Shown: positions 7,634 to 14,973, counted from the first letter of the stretch. The stretch: DNA of 17,553 nucleotides from Syntrophaceae bacterium UBA4778 (GCA_002403175.1 DHHG01000106.1:1-17553); one strand, 5' to 3'. Notes: generated from the letters alone by a model not told the origin. Numbers and translations are program-made.

Positions 7634-8127
7634 TATGTTATAGGTCTATTGTTTATCTCAGCCCACATAATGAGGGCATCTTCATTTGTATCCGAGTAAT
7701 ATCGCGGCCGGACTCCATATTTTTTGAATCCGAACCTCTTGTATAACGCCAAAGCAGCCGTATTTGAAAACCTGACTTCAAGTGTAACGCTTGATGCGCC
7801 GAGTTCTCTTCCGGTGCTAAACATGGATTCCATCAATACAGATCCGATTCCCAGGCCCTGAAGATCAGGGCTCACCGCAATATTATTTAGATGAATCTCG
7901 TCCGCAACCAGCCAGAAAACTATATAGCCAAAGATTTTTTCTTCTGAATCGAGGTAATCTTCTACCGCCACATACTGGAACGAAATTGGGGATTTCAATT
8001 CGTTCCGGAACATTCCTTCCGACCAGGGTGTTTTAAATGATAGCTTCTCGATTTCCAGCACGTATGAAAGATCTTTAGGGAGCATCTTTCTGATTTTGAT
8101 TTGCAGTTTTTTTTTAGCGCATATCAT
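7633..8127 (-). CDS. rimI: RimI-like N-alpha-acetyltransferase (GNAT family)
   Basis: 164 residues with a single GNAT domain. The start of the fold is IRKMLPKDLSYVLEIE, followed by the RimI-type FKTPWSEGMFRNEL. The acetyl-CoA loop is IAVSPDLQGLGIGSVLM (Q/RxxGxG/A motif), followed by LEVRFSNTAALALYKRFGF and a C-terminal YYSDTNEDALIM, all characteristic of RimI. RimI acetylates the N-terminal Ala of ribosomal protein S18, and relatives can act on other proteins. ATG 8127 lies 4 bp after the PTS EIIC stop and the gene overlaps pyrK by one base, so it is in the middle of a tight operon. In many bacteria rimI sits with tsaB or tsaE instead; the link to PTS and pyrimidine genes here looks organisational rather than functional. 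The ribosome site is weak. Confidence 0.88.
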   Translation of the reverse strand: MICAKKKLQIKIRKMLPKDLSYVLEIEKLSFKTPWSEGMFRNELKSPISFQYVAVEDYLDSEEKIFGYIVFWLVADEIHLNNIAVSPDLQGLGIGSVLMESMFSTGRELGASSVTLEVRFSNTAALALYKRFGFKKYGVRPRYYSDTNEDALIMWAEINNRPIT

Positions 8128-8131
8128 CGTT

Positions 8132-8815
8132 TCACTTGAAAAGGTAATCGAAAAAAAAGGTGATCAGTAAAAAAATACTGCAGAAAATCGGGATCATCTT
8201 TTTCAGATTGATAGTATTAAGCGCAACTGCAACTCCCAGAATCGGAATAAAGTAGTATATGTAAGTCAATGCACTGATTATATAGCGAGGCAATAGAGGA
8301 TAGACTAGAATCAGTATATTATACCCGATATTTAGAACTATCCACAACAGTATAAAACTCAACACGAATGTTTTTAGCAAAGCCAAACAATGTTGTTTTT
8401 CAACTCCCCGTATATTACCTCGAAGGGCATAGGATACTGCTATCCTTGAGAGTCCGTCATTCCTGCGAAAAATATATATATCCAACTGTTGCCCTAAAAT
8501 TGCTAGGGGAAGCAAAGCTAGGATCGTTGCCGCAATCAACTCATGTGACAGGTTTCCCATTTGCTTACCGGCCATAATGGAACAGGCTGCAACTGCTACA
8601 GCCGATAGCGTATCATTGGGAGGGACTGCTGTTCCTATCGGGGATTGATCTATCCAGATCAATTCCAAAAGAGCACCGATCATCAATCCGGTCTCAATCT
8701 GTCCCAGAATCACGCCTATTATCGTTGCAGAAACCACCGGTCTGGAAATCAATGTTTGTATATAAATACGATCCAGACAGAGTATACCGCCTGCAACAGC
8801 TATAAACAGCAACAT
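8132..8815 (-). CDS. PTS mannose/fructose/sorbose-family EIIC membrane component
   Basis: A very hydrophobic protein of 227 residues. The EIIC signature of the mannose family is clear: LDRIYIQTLISRPVV (14-28), GQIETGLMIGALLELIWI (38-55) and PIGTAVPPNDTLSAV (59-73), with several further membrane spans to the C-terminus. I start it at ATG 8815, which follows AAGGA with good spacing and leaves a 41-bp gap to EIIB. A longer frame from 8920 would overlap EIIB and add a polar, non-conserved leader. In the family, EIIC and EIID together form the sugar channel. No EIID gene follows: rimI begins 4 bp downstream. At 227 residues it is somewhat shorter than enterobacterial ManY. It may therefore be a remnant, work with an EIID encoded elsewhere, or have a signalling role. 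Confidence 0.88.
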   Translation of the reverse strand: MLLFIAVAGGILCLDRIYIQTLISRPVVSATIIGVILGQIETGLMIGALLELIWIDQSPIGTAVPPNDTLSAVAVAACSIMAGKQMGNLSHELIAATILALLPLAILGQQLDIYIFRRNDGLSRIAVSYALRGNIRGVEKQHCLALLKTFVLSFILLWIVLNIGYNILILVYPLLPRYIISALTYIYYFIPILGVAVALNTINLKKMIPIFCSIFLLITFFFDYLFK

Positions 8816-8856
8816 GCCCCATCCTTGCTCACAGTTAAAATTGTGAATAGGAGACT

Positions 8857-9339
8857 TTATTTCCTTTTTTTTATAACATCTCTGAAATCCAGTGGTTTGT
8901 CTTTTGGCACGCAACGGCATTCCACAGTTGCGCCCATATCCGTAAGGGACTGAATATCGCTAATGTCTTTTTCAGAAAGGAGAATGGATGCCGCACAACG
9001 TATTCTGAAATTCTCACTGTATACATTCCCAATATTTAAACTTTCAAATCGGAAACCAAGATTGTATGCTTTTACGGCACTTTCAATTGTACTGAAAAGA
9101 ACAATTGCTTTTTTAGAGGCGTCTAATTGCGCATATGTCCTGGCAAATTCATCAATTCGAAAAACAAGTACCTCGACCTCTCTGGGTACTGCCATTTTAA
9201 TTACTGTCTCTCGAAAAAAATCTGAGGCCACTTCATCATCTACCACAATGATACATGTTGCTTTATTAAAGGGAAGCCATGCTTCAAGAATCTGTCCGTG
9301 AATCAATCTATTATCAACCCGTACAAGAATGTATTCCAC
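8857..9339 (-). CDS. PTS mannose-family EIIB phosphotransfer protein
   Basis: 160 residues, the usual size of free-standing EIIB of the mannose/sorbose family. The N-terminus has the active-site motif VRVDNRLIHGQILEAW with His14, which takes phosphate from EIIA-His and passes it to sugar bound by EIIC/EIID. IIVVDDEVASD (31-41) and the middle segment IVLFSTIESAVKAYNLG also fit the family. Translation probably starts at GTG 9339, with GGTGAT 5 bp upstream. It lies 115 bp downstream of EIIA on the same strand, with no obvious terminator between. The phosphorylation site is intact, so phosphotransfer should work even if transport does not. Confidence 0.92.
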   Translation of the reverse strand: MEYILVRVDNRLIHGQILEAWLPFNKATCIIVVDDEVASDFFRETVIKMAVPREVEVLVFRIDEFARTYAQLDASKKAIVLFSTIESAVKAYNLGFRFESLNIGNVYSENFRIRCAASILLSEKDISDIQSLTDMGATVECRCVPKDKPLDFRDVIKKRK

Positions 9340-9454
9340 TTACCATCACCATTTGTATCCTAATGGCAGATCAGATTCCAACTGCCTTGATTGAAAGAGC
9401 TCTGTAAACTATGAATCCGTGAATCACCGCCTTGAAATCAGTTTTTTAAGATGA

Positions 9455-9865
9455 TTATTTACCGGAGACATCCCTTTTCAGGATTTCACTTGCCAGTGAG
9501 ATATTTTTCCTACCATAATCCTTAATAAAATATGCTGTCTCTTCCAGCGTTTTTTCTTTTCTAATATCAAGCTTCAGGAGCATAGGTAAATTTACACCGG
9601 TGACAACTTCAACTTTTCCTTCTCGCATAAATGATAAAGAAATATTTGAAGGCGTGCCACCAAACAAATCGGTTAGGATCAATATACCGTCCCCACTATC
9701 AATTTTTTTCATGGCTCCTGTTATATCTTTTTTTATATCTTCCACACCCTTTTCAGAATCTATTGATACAGAATATATACCGGTCAGCTTCCCTTTAATC
9801 ATCTCAGCTGCTTTTATCAACTCACTTCCTAAATTACCATGGGTTATAACCAAAACACCGATCAT
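9455..9865 (-). CDS. PTS mannose-family EIIA phosphotransfer protein
   Basis: 136 residues, a single EIIA(man) domain. MIGVLVITHGNLG places the phospho-acceptor His9 at the end of the first strand. ILILTDLFGGTPSNIS (61-76) and VVTGVNLPMLLKL are the other two family motifs. The protein takes phosphate from HPr and gives it to EIIB. ATG 9865 has a very strong purine-rich ribosome site (GGAGGGGGG). It is the first gene of the run EIIA-EIIB-EIIC-rimI-pyrK-pyrD, and the 400-bp spacer upstream carries a dyad that may be an operator. In related bacteria such EIIA proteins sit with rpoN, hpf, hprK and rapZ; none of those is here. Confidence 0.93.
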   Translation of the reverse strand: MIGVLVITHGNLGSELIKAAEMIKGKLTGIYSVSIDSEKGVEDIKKDITGAMKKIDSGDGILILTDLFGGTPSNISLSFMREGKVEVVTGVNLPMLLKLDIRKEKTLEETAYFIKDYGRKNISLASEILKRDVSGK

Positions 9866-9916
9866 ATAAATCCCCCCCTCCCTCGGTAAGTCGAGATTTC
9901 AATACGTATAAAATCC

Positions 9917-9931
9917 AAGAACCAAGTTCTT
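9917..9931. promoter_or_regulatory. AAGAAC-CAA-GTTCTT dyad, possible operator for the PTS genes
   Basis: A perfect 6-bp inverted repeat with a 3-bp centre, 52 bp upstream of the EIIA start. Such short dyads often bind dimeric repressors. No T-run follows that would make it a terminator. The binding protein is unknown. Confidence 0.35.
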
Positions 9932-10081
9932 CTCAATGCTATAGATTATCATCCATTAATATTTAGCACAAACAAAAACAGCTTTTTTAAATTCATTCTG
10001 TGTTAATTTTCTATATCCAAACTTATTGACTTAAAAATGAGCAATTCGCTATCCGCTCCGAATATATTGAATGTTTATTTC

Positions 10082-10102
10082 TTATCAACATAGTTATCCA
10101 CA
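10082..10102 (+). promoter_or_regulatory. Two tandem DnaA-box sequences
   Basis: TTATCAACA at 10082-10090 is followed 3 bp later by TTATCCACA at 10094-10102. The second equals the consensus DnaA box and the first differs from it by one base. They have the same orientation and are 12 bp apart start to start, inside AT-rich DNA. DnaA could act here as a transcription regulator of the divergent genes, or the pair may titrate DnaA. Only two boxes are visible and no origin-linked gene is near, so a full origin is not claimed. Confidence 0.5.
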
Positions 10103-10204
10103 ATTTTTCAACATGGATTGTGAGAGTAGGTGCATAAAACTCTGGAATGATGATTTTTTTTCGGAAAAATTCAATTTTGTTCTTATAAACGGTCCAATTT
10201 CCAA

Positions 10205-10232
10205 TTGACATTTTTCATCAATAACATATAAA
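10205..10232 (+). promoter_or_regulatory. Sigma70-type promoter of the small sigma-like gene
   Basis: TTGACA (10205-10210, perfect -35), a 16-bp spacer, then TATAAA (10227-10232, one mismatch to the -10). Transcription would begin near 10239, giving a leader of about 27 bases that contains AAAGGA 6 bp before the ATG at 10266. Confidence 0.6.
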
Positions 10233-10265
10233 ATAAAATGATAAACTAAATAATAAAGGATATTT

Positions 10266-10550
10266 ATGTCTAATTTGTATAAATGTAAAAAAACGAATAT
10301 TTTTATTTCTGAACCTTGCCAGGACAATGTTTGCGAATGGTGGTTAAAAAACGAGACATTTTGTAATTGTACCTGGGTAGCTTGTAATTATGGCCCATTC
10401 ACATTGGAAGAAGTGGGTGAAATGATGGGAGTTACCAGAGAGCGTATCAGACAAATAGAAGCTAAAGCACTGCGAAAGCTCCAGCATAAGAAAAGAAGAG
10501 ATCAATTGAAAGATTTTGCTTCGCCAAATTATGATGAAGATATGTATTGA
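10266..10550 (+). CDS. Small protein with Cys-rich N-terminus and an isolated sigma70 region 4.2
   Basis: 94 residues; ATG 10266 follows AAAGGA at good spacing and a strong promoter. Residues 44-73 ([18 protein letters not shown] then [12 protein letters not shown]) are nearly the region 4.2 sequence of primary sigma factors, including the TRERIRQ helix that reads the -35 element (Arg58, Glu59, Arg62). Regions 1 to 3, and a recognisable region 4.1, are absent. Residues 1-43 instead carry six Cys (7, 18, 23, 33, 35, 40) with CX4C and CXCX4C spacings and two Trp, suggesting a zinc or iron-sulfur site. It could bind -35 DNA as an activator or competitor of sigma, or act with another protein. The intact start, promoter and ribosome site argue against a decayed rpoD. 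It ends 2 bp from the convergent crotonase gene. The sigma similarity is certain; the role is unknown. Confidence 0.85.
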   Translation: MSNLYKCKKTNIFISEPCQDNVCEWWLKNETFCNCTWVACNYGPFTLEEVGEMMGVTRERIRQIEAKALRKLQHKKRRDQLKDFASPNYDEDMY

Positions 10551-10552
10551 TA

Positions 10553-11320
10553 TTACTTATTCTTTCTTTTAGCGAGATCTTCCATAAACTTGCGCATATA
10601 CTCTTTTCGCTCAGATCTTGAAAAGAGAAGGGCAGACACTTCGTATTCATATTCCATAGCGGCTCTTTTATCCAAACGTGGCACGATATCGGAAATACGT
10701 TTAATTGCTTCCAATGTTTTAGAAGACCTCTTTGAAAGTTCTGATGCCATTTTCTTGGCTTCATCAAGAAATTTGGACGGAGGAGCAATTTTGTTTACAA
10801 TTCCGATCCGCATTGCCTCAATGGCTCCGATTGGCTCACCAAGCATTGCCATTTCTTTTGCTTTAGCTACACCGACAATGCGCTGCAAAGGATCAAAAAA
10901 AGGACTTAAGCCAAACTTCATCTCAGGATGTCCAAATATTGCACTCTCAGATGCGACGATCAGATCACAAACAACGGCAAGGTTGAAACCTCCACCAAGA
11001 GCAATACCTCCAACAGCGGCAATTACGGGTTTTTTGAACAAGTAAATCTTCTGAAGATAACTTGTTATGGATCGGAAATAATCATCTATTTCTCCATCAG
11101 GTAGAACGGCCAACTCTTTAATATCGGCACCGGCGCAAAACACATAATCTCCCCCTGTCAATATCACTGCTTTCACCGAATCATCATTTTCAAGCTCCGA
11201 GAAGCAATCGGCCAACTCAAGGCGCATTACCTGTGTCAAGGCATTTAATTCTGCCGGATTATTTAGCTTGACTACAGCATAGCCATCATCCTTCGTGAGT
11301 ACAATCTCTTTGTATTCCAT
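10553..11320 (-). CDS. Enoyl-CoA hydratase/isomerase (crotonase) family protein
   Basis: 255 residues, the full crotonase fold. NPAELNALTQVM (21-32), the oxyanion-hole segments FCAGADIKEL (61-70) and GGIALGGGFNLAVVCD (104-119), and GHPEMKFGL (130-138) are all present, with AMRIGIVNKI later. Compared with rat enoyl-CoA hydratase, Glu164 is kept as Glu133, but the other catalytic acid, Glu144, is Asn113. One-acid members of the superfamily act as isomerases, hydrolases, decarboxylases or C-C lyases, so simple hydratase activity is doubtful. CoA thioester binding is expected. It is the last gene of the cmk-rpsA-sppA run, 17 bp after sppA; ATG 11320 has AAGG upstream. The substrate cannot be told from the sequence. 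Confidence 0.88.
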   Translation of the reverse strand: MEYKEIVLTKDDGYAVVKLNNPAELNALTQVMRLELADCFSELENDDSVKAVILTGGDYVFCAGADIKELAVLPDGEIDDYFRSITSYLQKIYLFKKPVIAAVGGIALGGGFNLAVVCDLIVASESAIFGHPEMKFGLSPFFDPLQRIVGVAKAKEMAMLGEPIGAIEAMRIGIVNKIAPPSKFLDEAKKMASELSKRSSKTLEAIKRISDIVPRLDKRAAMEYEYEVSALLFSRSERKEYMRKFMEDLAKRKNK

Positions 11321-11337
11321 TATGAATGCCTTTTCTT

Positions 11338-12237
11338 CTAGTATTCTACCTGCAATTGCCTCGAAATAAAGTAAGCACCATTAAATTCTTTATTCAATTC
11401 GCCCACTATAGCAGATTTAGTTTCTTCAACCAAATATTTCCAAGCATTGAATCCCTTCTCTTTTGGGTATATAAGTTCGGGCTTCCCTTCAATCCCAGAT
11501 AGCTTGGCTGCTACTTTGGCAGCAGAGTCCATATCTCCCAGCGAATCGACCAAACCCATGCGTAGAGCCTGTCTTCCTGTAAAAATCCTGCCGTCGGTGT
11601 AGTCTTTTAATTTATCTTTTGAGATTTTTCTGTTTACTGAGACCGTTTCTACAAACTGATCATAAATATCATCAATAACATTCTTAATAAGAGATTCTTC
11701 ATCGGAAGTCATTTCTCGAAACGGAGATCCGATGTCTTTATATTTTCCGCTTTTGATGGATGCTGCACGAAGTCCCAGCTTCTTCATCGTATCCTGAACA
11801 TTTGTGAAGTGCATAATAACGCCTATACTACCGGTCAATGTGCCGGGGTTAGCAACAATCTTGTCAGCACCACAGGCTACGTAATACCCGCCCGAAGCCG
11901 CCACTGATCCGAGAGAAGCCACTACCTTCTTTTTTATCTTTGCTGCTAAAATGGCTTCATAGATCTCCTGAGAAGCGGCTACCCCTCCTCCAGGTGAATC
12001 TATTCTAACAATGATGGCTTTTATTCTCGGATCATCTAAATATTTATTGATTTGCTCGACGGAAGTCTTGGAGTCAGTAATAATCCCTTTAACGCATACT
12101 ACACCTATCTTTTCTCCTTTTGGGGAAAAGAAGAATGTATTATCCCCGAAAAGGGATACTCCGAATATAAGAATGTATAGAATTGTCCCGATTGCGAATA
12201 ATAGTAAGAGCCCAAGCAATATGGGGTGTTTTCGCAT
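11338..12237 (-). CDS. sppA: Signal peptide peptidase SppA, short (S49) form
   Basis: 299 residues from ATG 12237, which follows AAGGT and CGGA; a TTG at 12255 would add six residues but has no ribosome site. Residues 5-30 form an N-terminal membrane anchor (HPILLGLLLLFAIGTILYIL). The periplasmic S49 domain shows GVVCVKGIIT, IIVRIDSPGGGVAASQEIY, then SLGSVAASGGYYVACGAD with the nucleophile Ser115. Lys167 in KSGKYKDIGSPF, 52 residues later, is the general base, the same spacing as Ser147/Lys199 in Bacillus SppA. The enzyme degrades cleaved signal peptides left in the membrane and, in some bacteria, membrane-protein fragments. The place after rpsA is common in Desulfobacterota. The gap to rpsA is 34 bp. 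Confidence 0.93.
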   Translation of the reverse strand: MRKHPILLGLLLLFAIGTILYILIFGVSLFGDNTFFFSPKGEKIGVVCVKGIITDSKTSVEQINKYLDDPRIKAIIVRIDSPGGGVAASQEIYEAILAAKIKKKVVASLGSVAASGGYYVACGADKIVANPGTLTGSIGVIMHFTNVQDTMKKLGLRAASIKSGKYKDIGSPFREMTSDEESLIKNVIDDIYDQFVETVSVNRKISKDKLKDYTDGRIFTGRQALRMGLVDSLGDMDSAAKVAAKLSGIEGKPELIYPKEKGFNAWKYLVEETKSAIVGELNKEFNGAYFISRQLQVEY

Positions 12238-12271
12238 AAAATCCGTTACCTTCAAAAAAATGGAAGTTAAG

Positions 12272-14020
12272 TTATGCTATATCGGATATTTTTACATTGG
12301 CCAGAGCCTTACCAAGAGCCGATCCAATTTTCTCCTTATTATTTAAATATTGATTAGAGGCCGGTTCATTGACGAGTGATTCATAATCTTTAATGCTCAA
12401 TCGTATTTTCTTACTCTTTGAATCGATACTTTTCACAACGGCTGTAGTAATATCACCTACATTGAATATTTCATTAGGTGATTTGACCTTTTTATGACCG
12501 ATTTCAGAAACATGAACCAGTCCCTCAACTCCTTCTTCTATTTCTACAAAGAGACCAAAGTCTGTGATGTTTGTAATTTTTCCACTGATGACAGCACCAG
12601 ATACATATTTGGTTACGATTTCATCCCAGGGGTTAGTTTCAAGCTGTTTAATACCGAGAGAGAATTTCTCATTTTCCACATCAATATTTAGTACGACAGC
12701 CTCAACTTCCTGCCCCTTCTTGAAAAATTCCGATGGATGCTTAATTCTTTGCTTCCACGAGATATCAGATACATGAACAAGCCCGTCAATTCCCTCTTCA
12801 ATTCCAATAAAAATACCAAAATCTGCTATATTTCTTACTGTACCCTTGACTATGCTTCCTTCGGGATATTTATCTTTCAAAGCCATCCAAGGATTCGATA
12901 CCGTCTGCTTAAGTCCGAGTGAAATTCTTTTGTTCTCCCCGTCGATGCCAAGAATCATGACTTTAACTTCGTCGCCAACCGACATGATCTTAGAAGGATG
13001 TCTAAATTTCTTTGTTGTCCAGAACATCTCCGAAACATGAATCAGACCCTCAACTCCGTCTTCGAGAGCTACAAAAGCACCGTAATCCATCAAGCTTACG
13101 ATTTTTCCGGAAACAATCGAATTGATCTGGTATTTTTCAGCTATCGTATCCCATGGATTATCTTTCAATTGTTTAAGCCCCAGGGAGATTCGTCCCTTCT
13201 CGCGATCAAAGGAAAGTACTTTAACCGTAATCTTGTCACCCTTGCCGAACTGTTCAGATGGCCGAGTTAACTTTCCCCATGATATATCAGTTACATGGAG
13301 CAGGCCATCGATGCCACCCAGATCAACGAATACACCAAAATCAGTAATATTCTTAATAATACCATCGACAACCTTGCCCTCCTCGATCGTCTCGAGGACA
13401 TTTTTCCTTTCTTCTTCTCTCTCTTTTTCCAGAATAGCCCTTCTTGATAAGACCACGTTATTTCTTTTGCGATCATAACTGATGACATTGAATAAAAGGG
13501 TTTGTCCGAGATACCCATTTAGATCCTTAACAGGCCTGATATCAATCTGAGATCCAGGTAAAAACGCCGTGATTCCGATATCTACGGAGAACCCGCCTTT
13601 TACCCGCTCCGCAACGGTTCCCTTCAAAGTCGTATTGTTCTCGCAGGCACTTTTAACTTCGTTCCAAACCCTCATTTTTGCTGCTTTATCTTTAGACAGA
13701 ATGAGATTGTATTCCTCATCCTTATGATCTATAAGGACCTCAATGATATCGCCGACTGCAACTGTTATGTTACCCTTCTCGTCTTTCAGTTCGTCTGCCT
13801 TGATCTGTCCTTCCGTTTTATAACCTACATCAACCATTACAAGATCATTACCGATCTGAACAACTTTTCCGGAGACAACCTCTCCTAATGGAACATCCTG
13901 CAGACTTTGCTCATATAACTCGATAAAGCTCATATTTTTATTTTGATCCGCCTCATGGCGAAGTTCATCCATTTCGTCAGAATGCATCTCATTTTCGTTT
14001 TTTATTTTATCGTTAACCAT
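12272..14020 (-). CDS. rpsA: 30S ribosomal protein S1, six S1 domains
   Basis: 582 residues from ATG 14020, which is preceded by AGGAGGGGGG; a TTG at 14056 upstream would add 12 poorly conserved residues. Residues 1-40 are an acidic leader. Six S1 (OB-fold) domains follow at about 45-112, 130-195, 214-284, 300-371, 387-458 and 474-545. The last four show the repeated DFGVFVDL / GLLHVTDISW pattern; the first two, which anchor S1 to the ribosome in E. coli, are more divergent. S1 captures mRNA on the 30S subunit. The leader is longer than in E. coli S1 (557 residues). A 98-bp gap separates it from cmk upstream. The domain repeats explain the internal DNA similarity within this gene. Confidence 0.96.
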   Translation of the reverse strand: MVNDKIKNENEMHSDEMDELRHEADQNKNMSFIELYEQSLQDVPLGEVVSGKVVQIGNDLVMVDVGYKTEGQIKADELKDEKGNITVAVGDIIEVLIDHKDEEYNLILSKDKAAKMRVWNEVKSACENNTTLKGTVAERVKGGFSVDIGITAFLPGSQIDIRPVKDLNGYLGQTLLFNVISYDRKRNNVVLSRRAILEKEREEERKNVLETIEEGKVVDGIIKNITDFGVFVDLGGIDGLLHVTDISWGKLTRPSEQFGKGDKITVKVLSFDREKGRISLGLKQLKDNPWDTIAEKYQINSIVSGKIVSLMDYGAFVALEDGVEGLIHVSEMFWTTKKFRHPSKIMSVGDEVKVMILGIDGENKRISLGLKQTVSNPWMALKDKYPEGSIVKGTVRNIADFGIFIGIEEGIDGLVHVSDISWKQRIKHPSEFFKKGQEVEAVVLNIDVENEKFSLGIKQLETNPWDEIVTKYVSGAVISGKITNITDFGLFVEIEEGVEGLVHVSEIGHKKVKSPNEIFNVGDITTAVVKSIDSKSKKIRLSIKDYESLVNEPASNQYLNNKEKIGSALGKALANVKISDIA

Positions 14021-14118
14021 TAAGACTACCCCCCTCCTAAATAATGATCTTTCCAATTAGGGTCGAGTAACACACTGCCACAAAAATATCAAGATAATTA
14101 ACTATAACGTCTGGACAA

Positions 14119-14817
14119 TTACACCTTTTCAGAAAGGTCGGTTGAACATTTTTTGATCATTTTCAACATCCTCTCCACAACCTCATTTATACCCATCGAG
14201 GTGGAATCTATAATTATTGCATCTTGAGCCGGCCTGAGCGGAGCCGCTTCTCTCTCCATATCCTGTTTATCGCGTAATTTCATGTCCTTATGCACTTTAT
14301 TCAGATCAATTTCCGTATTCTTTTGTTTCAATTCCAGATACCTTCTTTTGCTTCTCTCAGAATCGACGGCATCCAGGTAAAATTTGAAATCAGCTTCAGG
14401 AAAAACGACCGTCCCCATATCTCTCCCATCAGCTACGATTCCACCTTTTTTCCCTAATTCCCTTTGAATGGACAACAATGCACTTCTTACGGACGGATAG
14501 GCCGAAATTTTAGAGGCAAGCATCCCGATTTCCGGAGTCCTTATTTGGTCTGTCACATCCTGCTCATTAATATAAATTCTTGTTTGCCCCTGAATACATC
14601 TTATTGAGATATTCAGATTTTTCACCAGTTCCGGAATCCGAAGTTCGATATCTTCTCGTTCATAGAACTCGACAGCTTTAAAAGCCAGGGCTCTGTACAA
14701 CGCCCCGGTATCGAGATAATCGTATTTGAGTCTTTCGGCGAGCAATTTGCCGACGGTACTCTTTCCAGCTCCTGCAGGACCATCGATTGTTACAATTTTT
14801 CCGGCACTTACGTTCAT
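14119..14817 (-). CDS. cmk: Cytidylate kinase
   Basis: 232 residues. The P-loop GPAGAGKST is at 13-21, followed by YLDTGALYRALA (34-45) that binds CMP, VADGRDMGTVVFPEADFKFYLDA in the middle, and a C-terminal region with RDKQDMERE, PLRPAQDAIIIDSTSM. This matches the long bacterial Cmk type with the CMP-binding insert. It phosphorylates CMP and dCMP to diphosphates. ATG 14817 follows AAGGGGGAT. It is the first gene of cmk-rpsA-sppA-crotonase, a common order in Proteobacteria, and is read divergently from the M48 protease gene with 156 bp between. Confidence 0.96.
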   Translation of the reverse strand: MNVSAGKIVTIDGPAGAGKSTVGKLLAERLKYDYLDTGALYRALAFKAVEFYEREDIELRIPELVKNLNISIRCIQGQTRIYINEQDVTDQIRTPEIGMLASKISAYPSVRSALLSIQRELGKKGGIVADGRDMGTVVFPEADFKFYLDAVDSERSKRRYLELKQKNTEIDLNKVHKDMKLRDKQDMEREAAPLRPAQDAIIIDSTSMGINEVVERMLKMIKKCSTDLSEKV

Positions 14818-14915
14818 AATCTATCCCCCTTCAATATTTGAACATAAAAAACCATAAACTCTTTCATTTAAGACCATCTGCCGTATATGGATCCCTTCAG
14901 GTAAATCCATGCTGC

Positions 14916-14944
14916 TTGATTTTATGATGTAAAAGGTCTAGAAT
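14916..14944 (+). promoter_or_regulatory. Sigma70-type promoter of the M48 protease gene
   Basis: TTGATT (14916-14921), a 17-bp spacer, TAGAAT (14939-14944). Predicted transcription starts near 14951, about 23 bases before the TTG start; the leader contains GGAG 7 bp before it. Confidence 0.5.
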
Positions 14945-14973
14945 TCGGGAACCTTAAATACTGGAGCATTCCA

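Larger units (their letters stand above)
9866..10265. other. AT-rich divergent spacer with DnaA-box pair, dyad and promoter
   Basis: This 400-bp stretch lies between the divergently read EIIA gene and the small sigma-like gene. It contains no gene I can support; two short minus-strand frames lack ribosome sites and family features. It holds a 15-bp dyad (9917-9931), two tandem DnaA-box sequences (10082-10090 and 10094-10102) and a sigma70 promoter (10205-10232) facing right. The sequence is strongly AT-rich with several T and A runs, which would ease strand opening. Confidence 0.7.

Noticed and set aside
8816..8920. Longer N-terminus for EIIC
   Set aside because: It would overlap EIIB and add a polar leader unlike the family; ATG 8815 has a better ribosome site and starts directly at the first membrane segment.
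9866..10265. Chromosomal origin of replication
   Set aside because: Only two DnaA boxes are visible and no dnaA, dnaN, rpmH, mnmG or parAB gene is near; kept as a possible DnaA-regulated or titration site.
10023..10327. Two short minus-strand frames in the PTS/sigma-like spacer
   Set aside because: They overlap the promoter, the DnaA boxes and the start of the sigma-like gene, have composition expected of AT-rich DNA, and lack ribosome sites.
10266..10550. Decayed remnant of rpoD
   Set aside because: The frame has its own promoter, ribosome site and ATG, and an N-terminus with patterned Cys rather than broken sigma regions.
10462..10788. Minus-strand frame of 108 codons at the end of the crotonase gene
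   Set aside because: It overlaps the crotonase in another frame and also the sigma-like gene in antisense; no ribosome site or motif.
12272..14020. Repeated DNA segments of about 260 bp
   Set aside because: They are the S1 domains of ribosomal protein S1, not a mobile or tandem DNA repeat.
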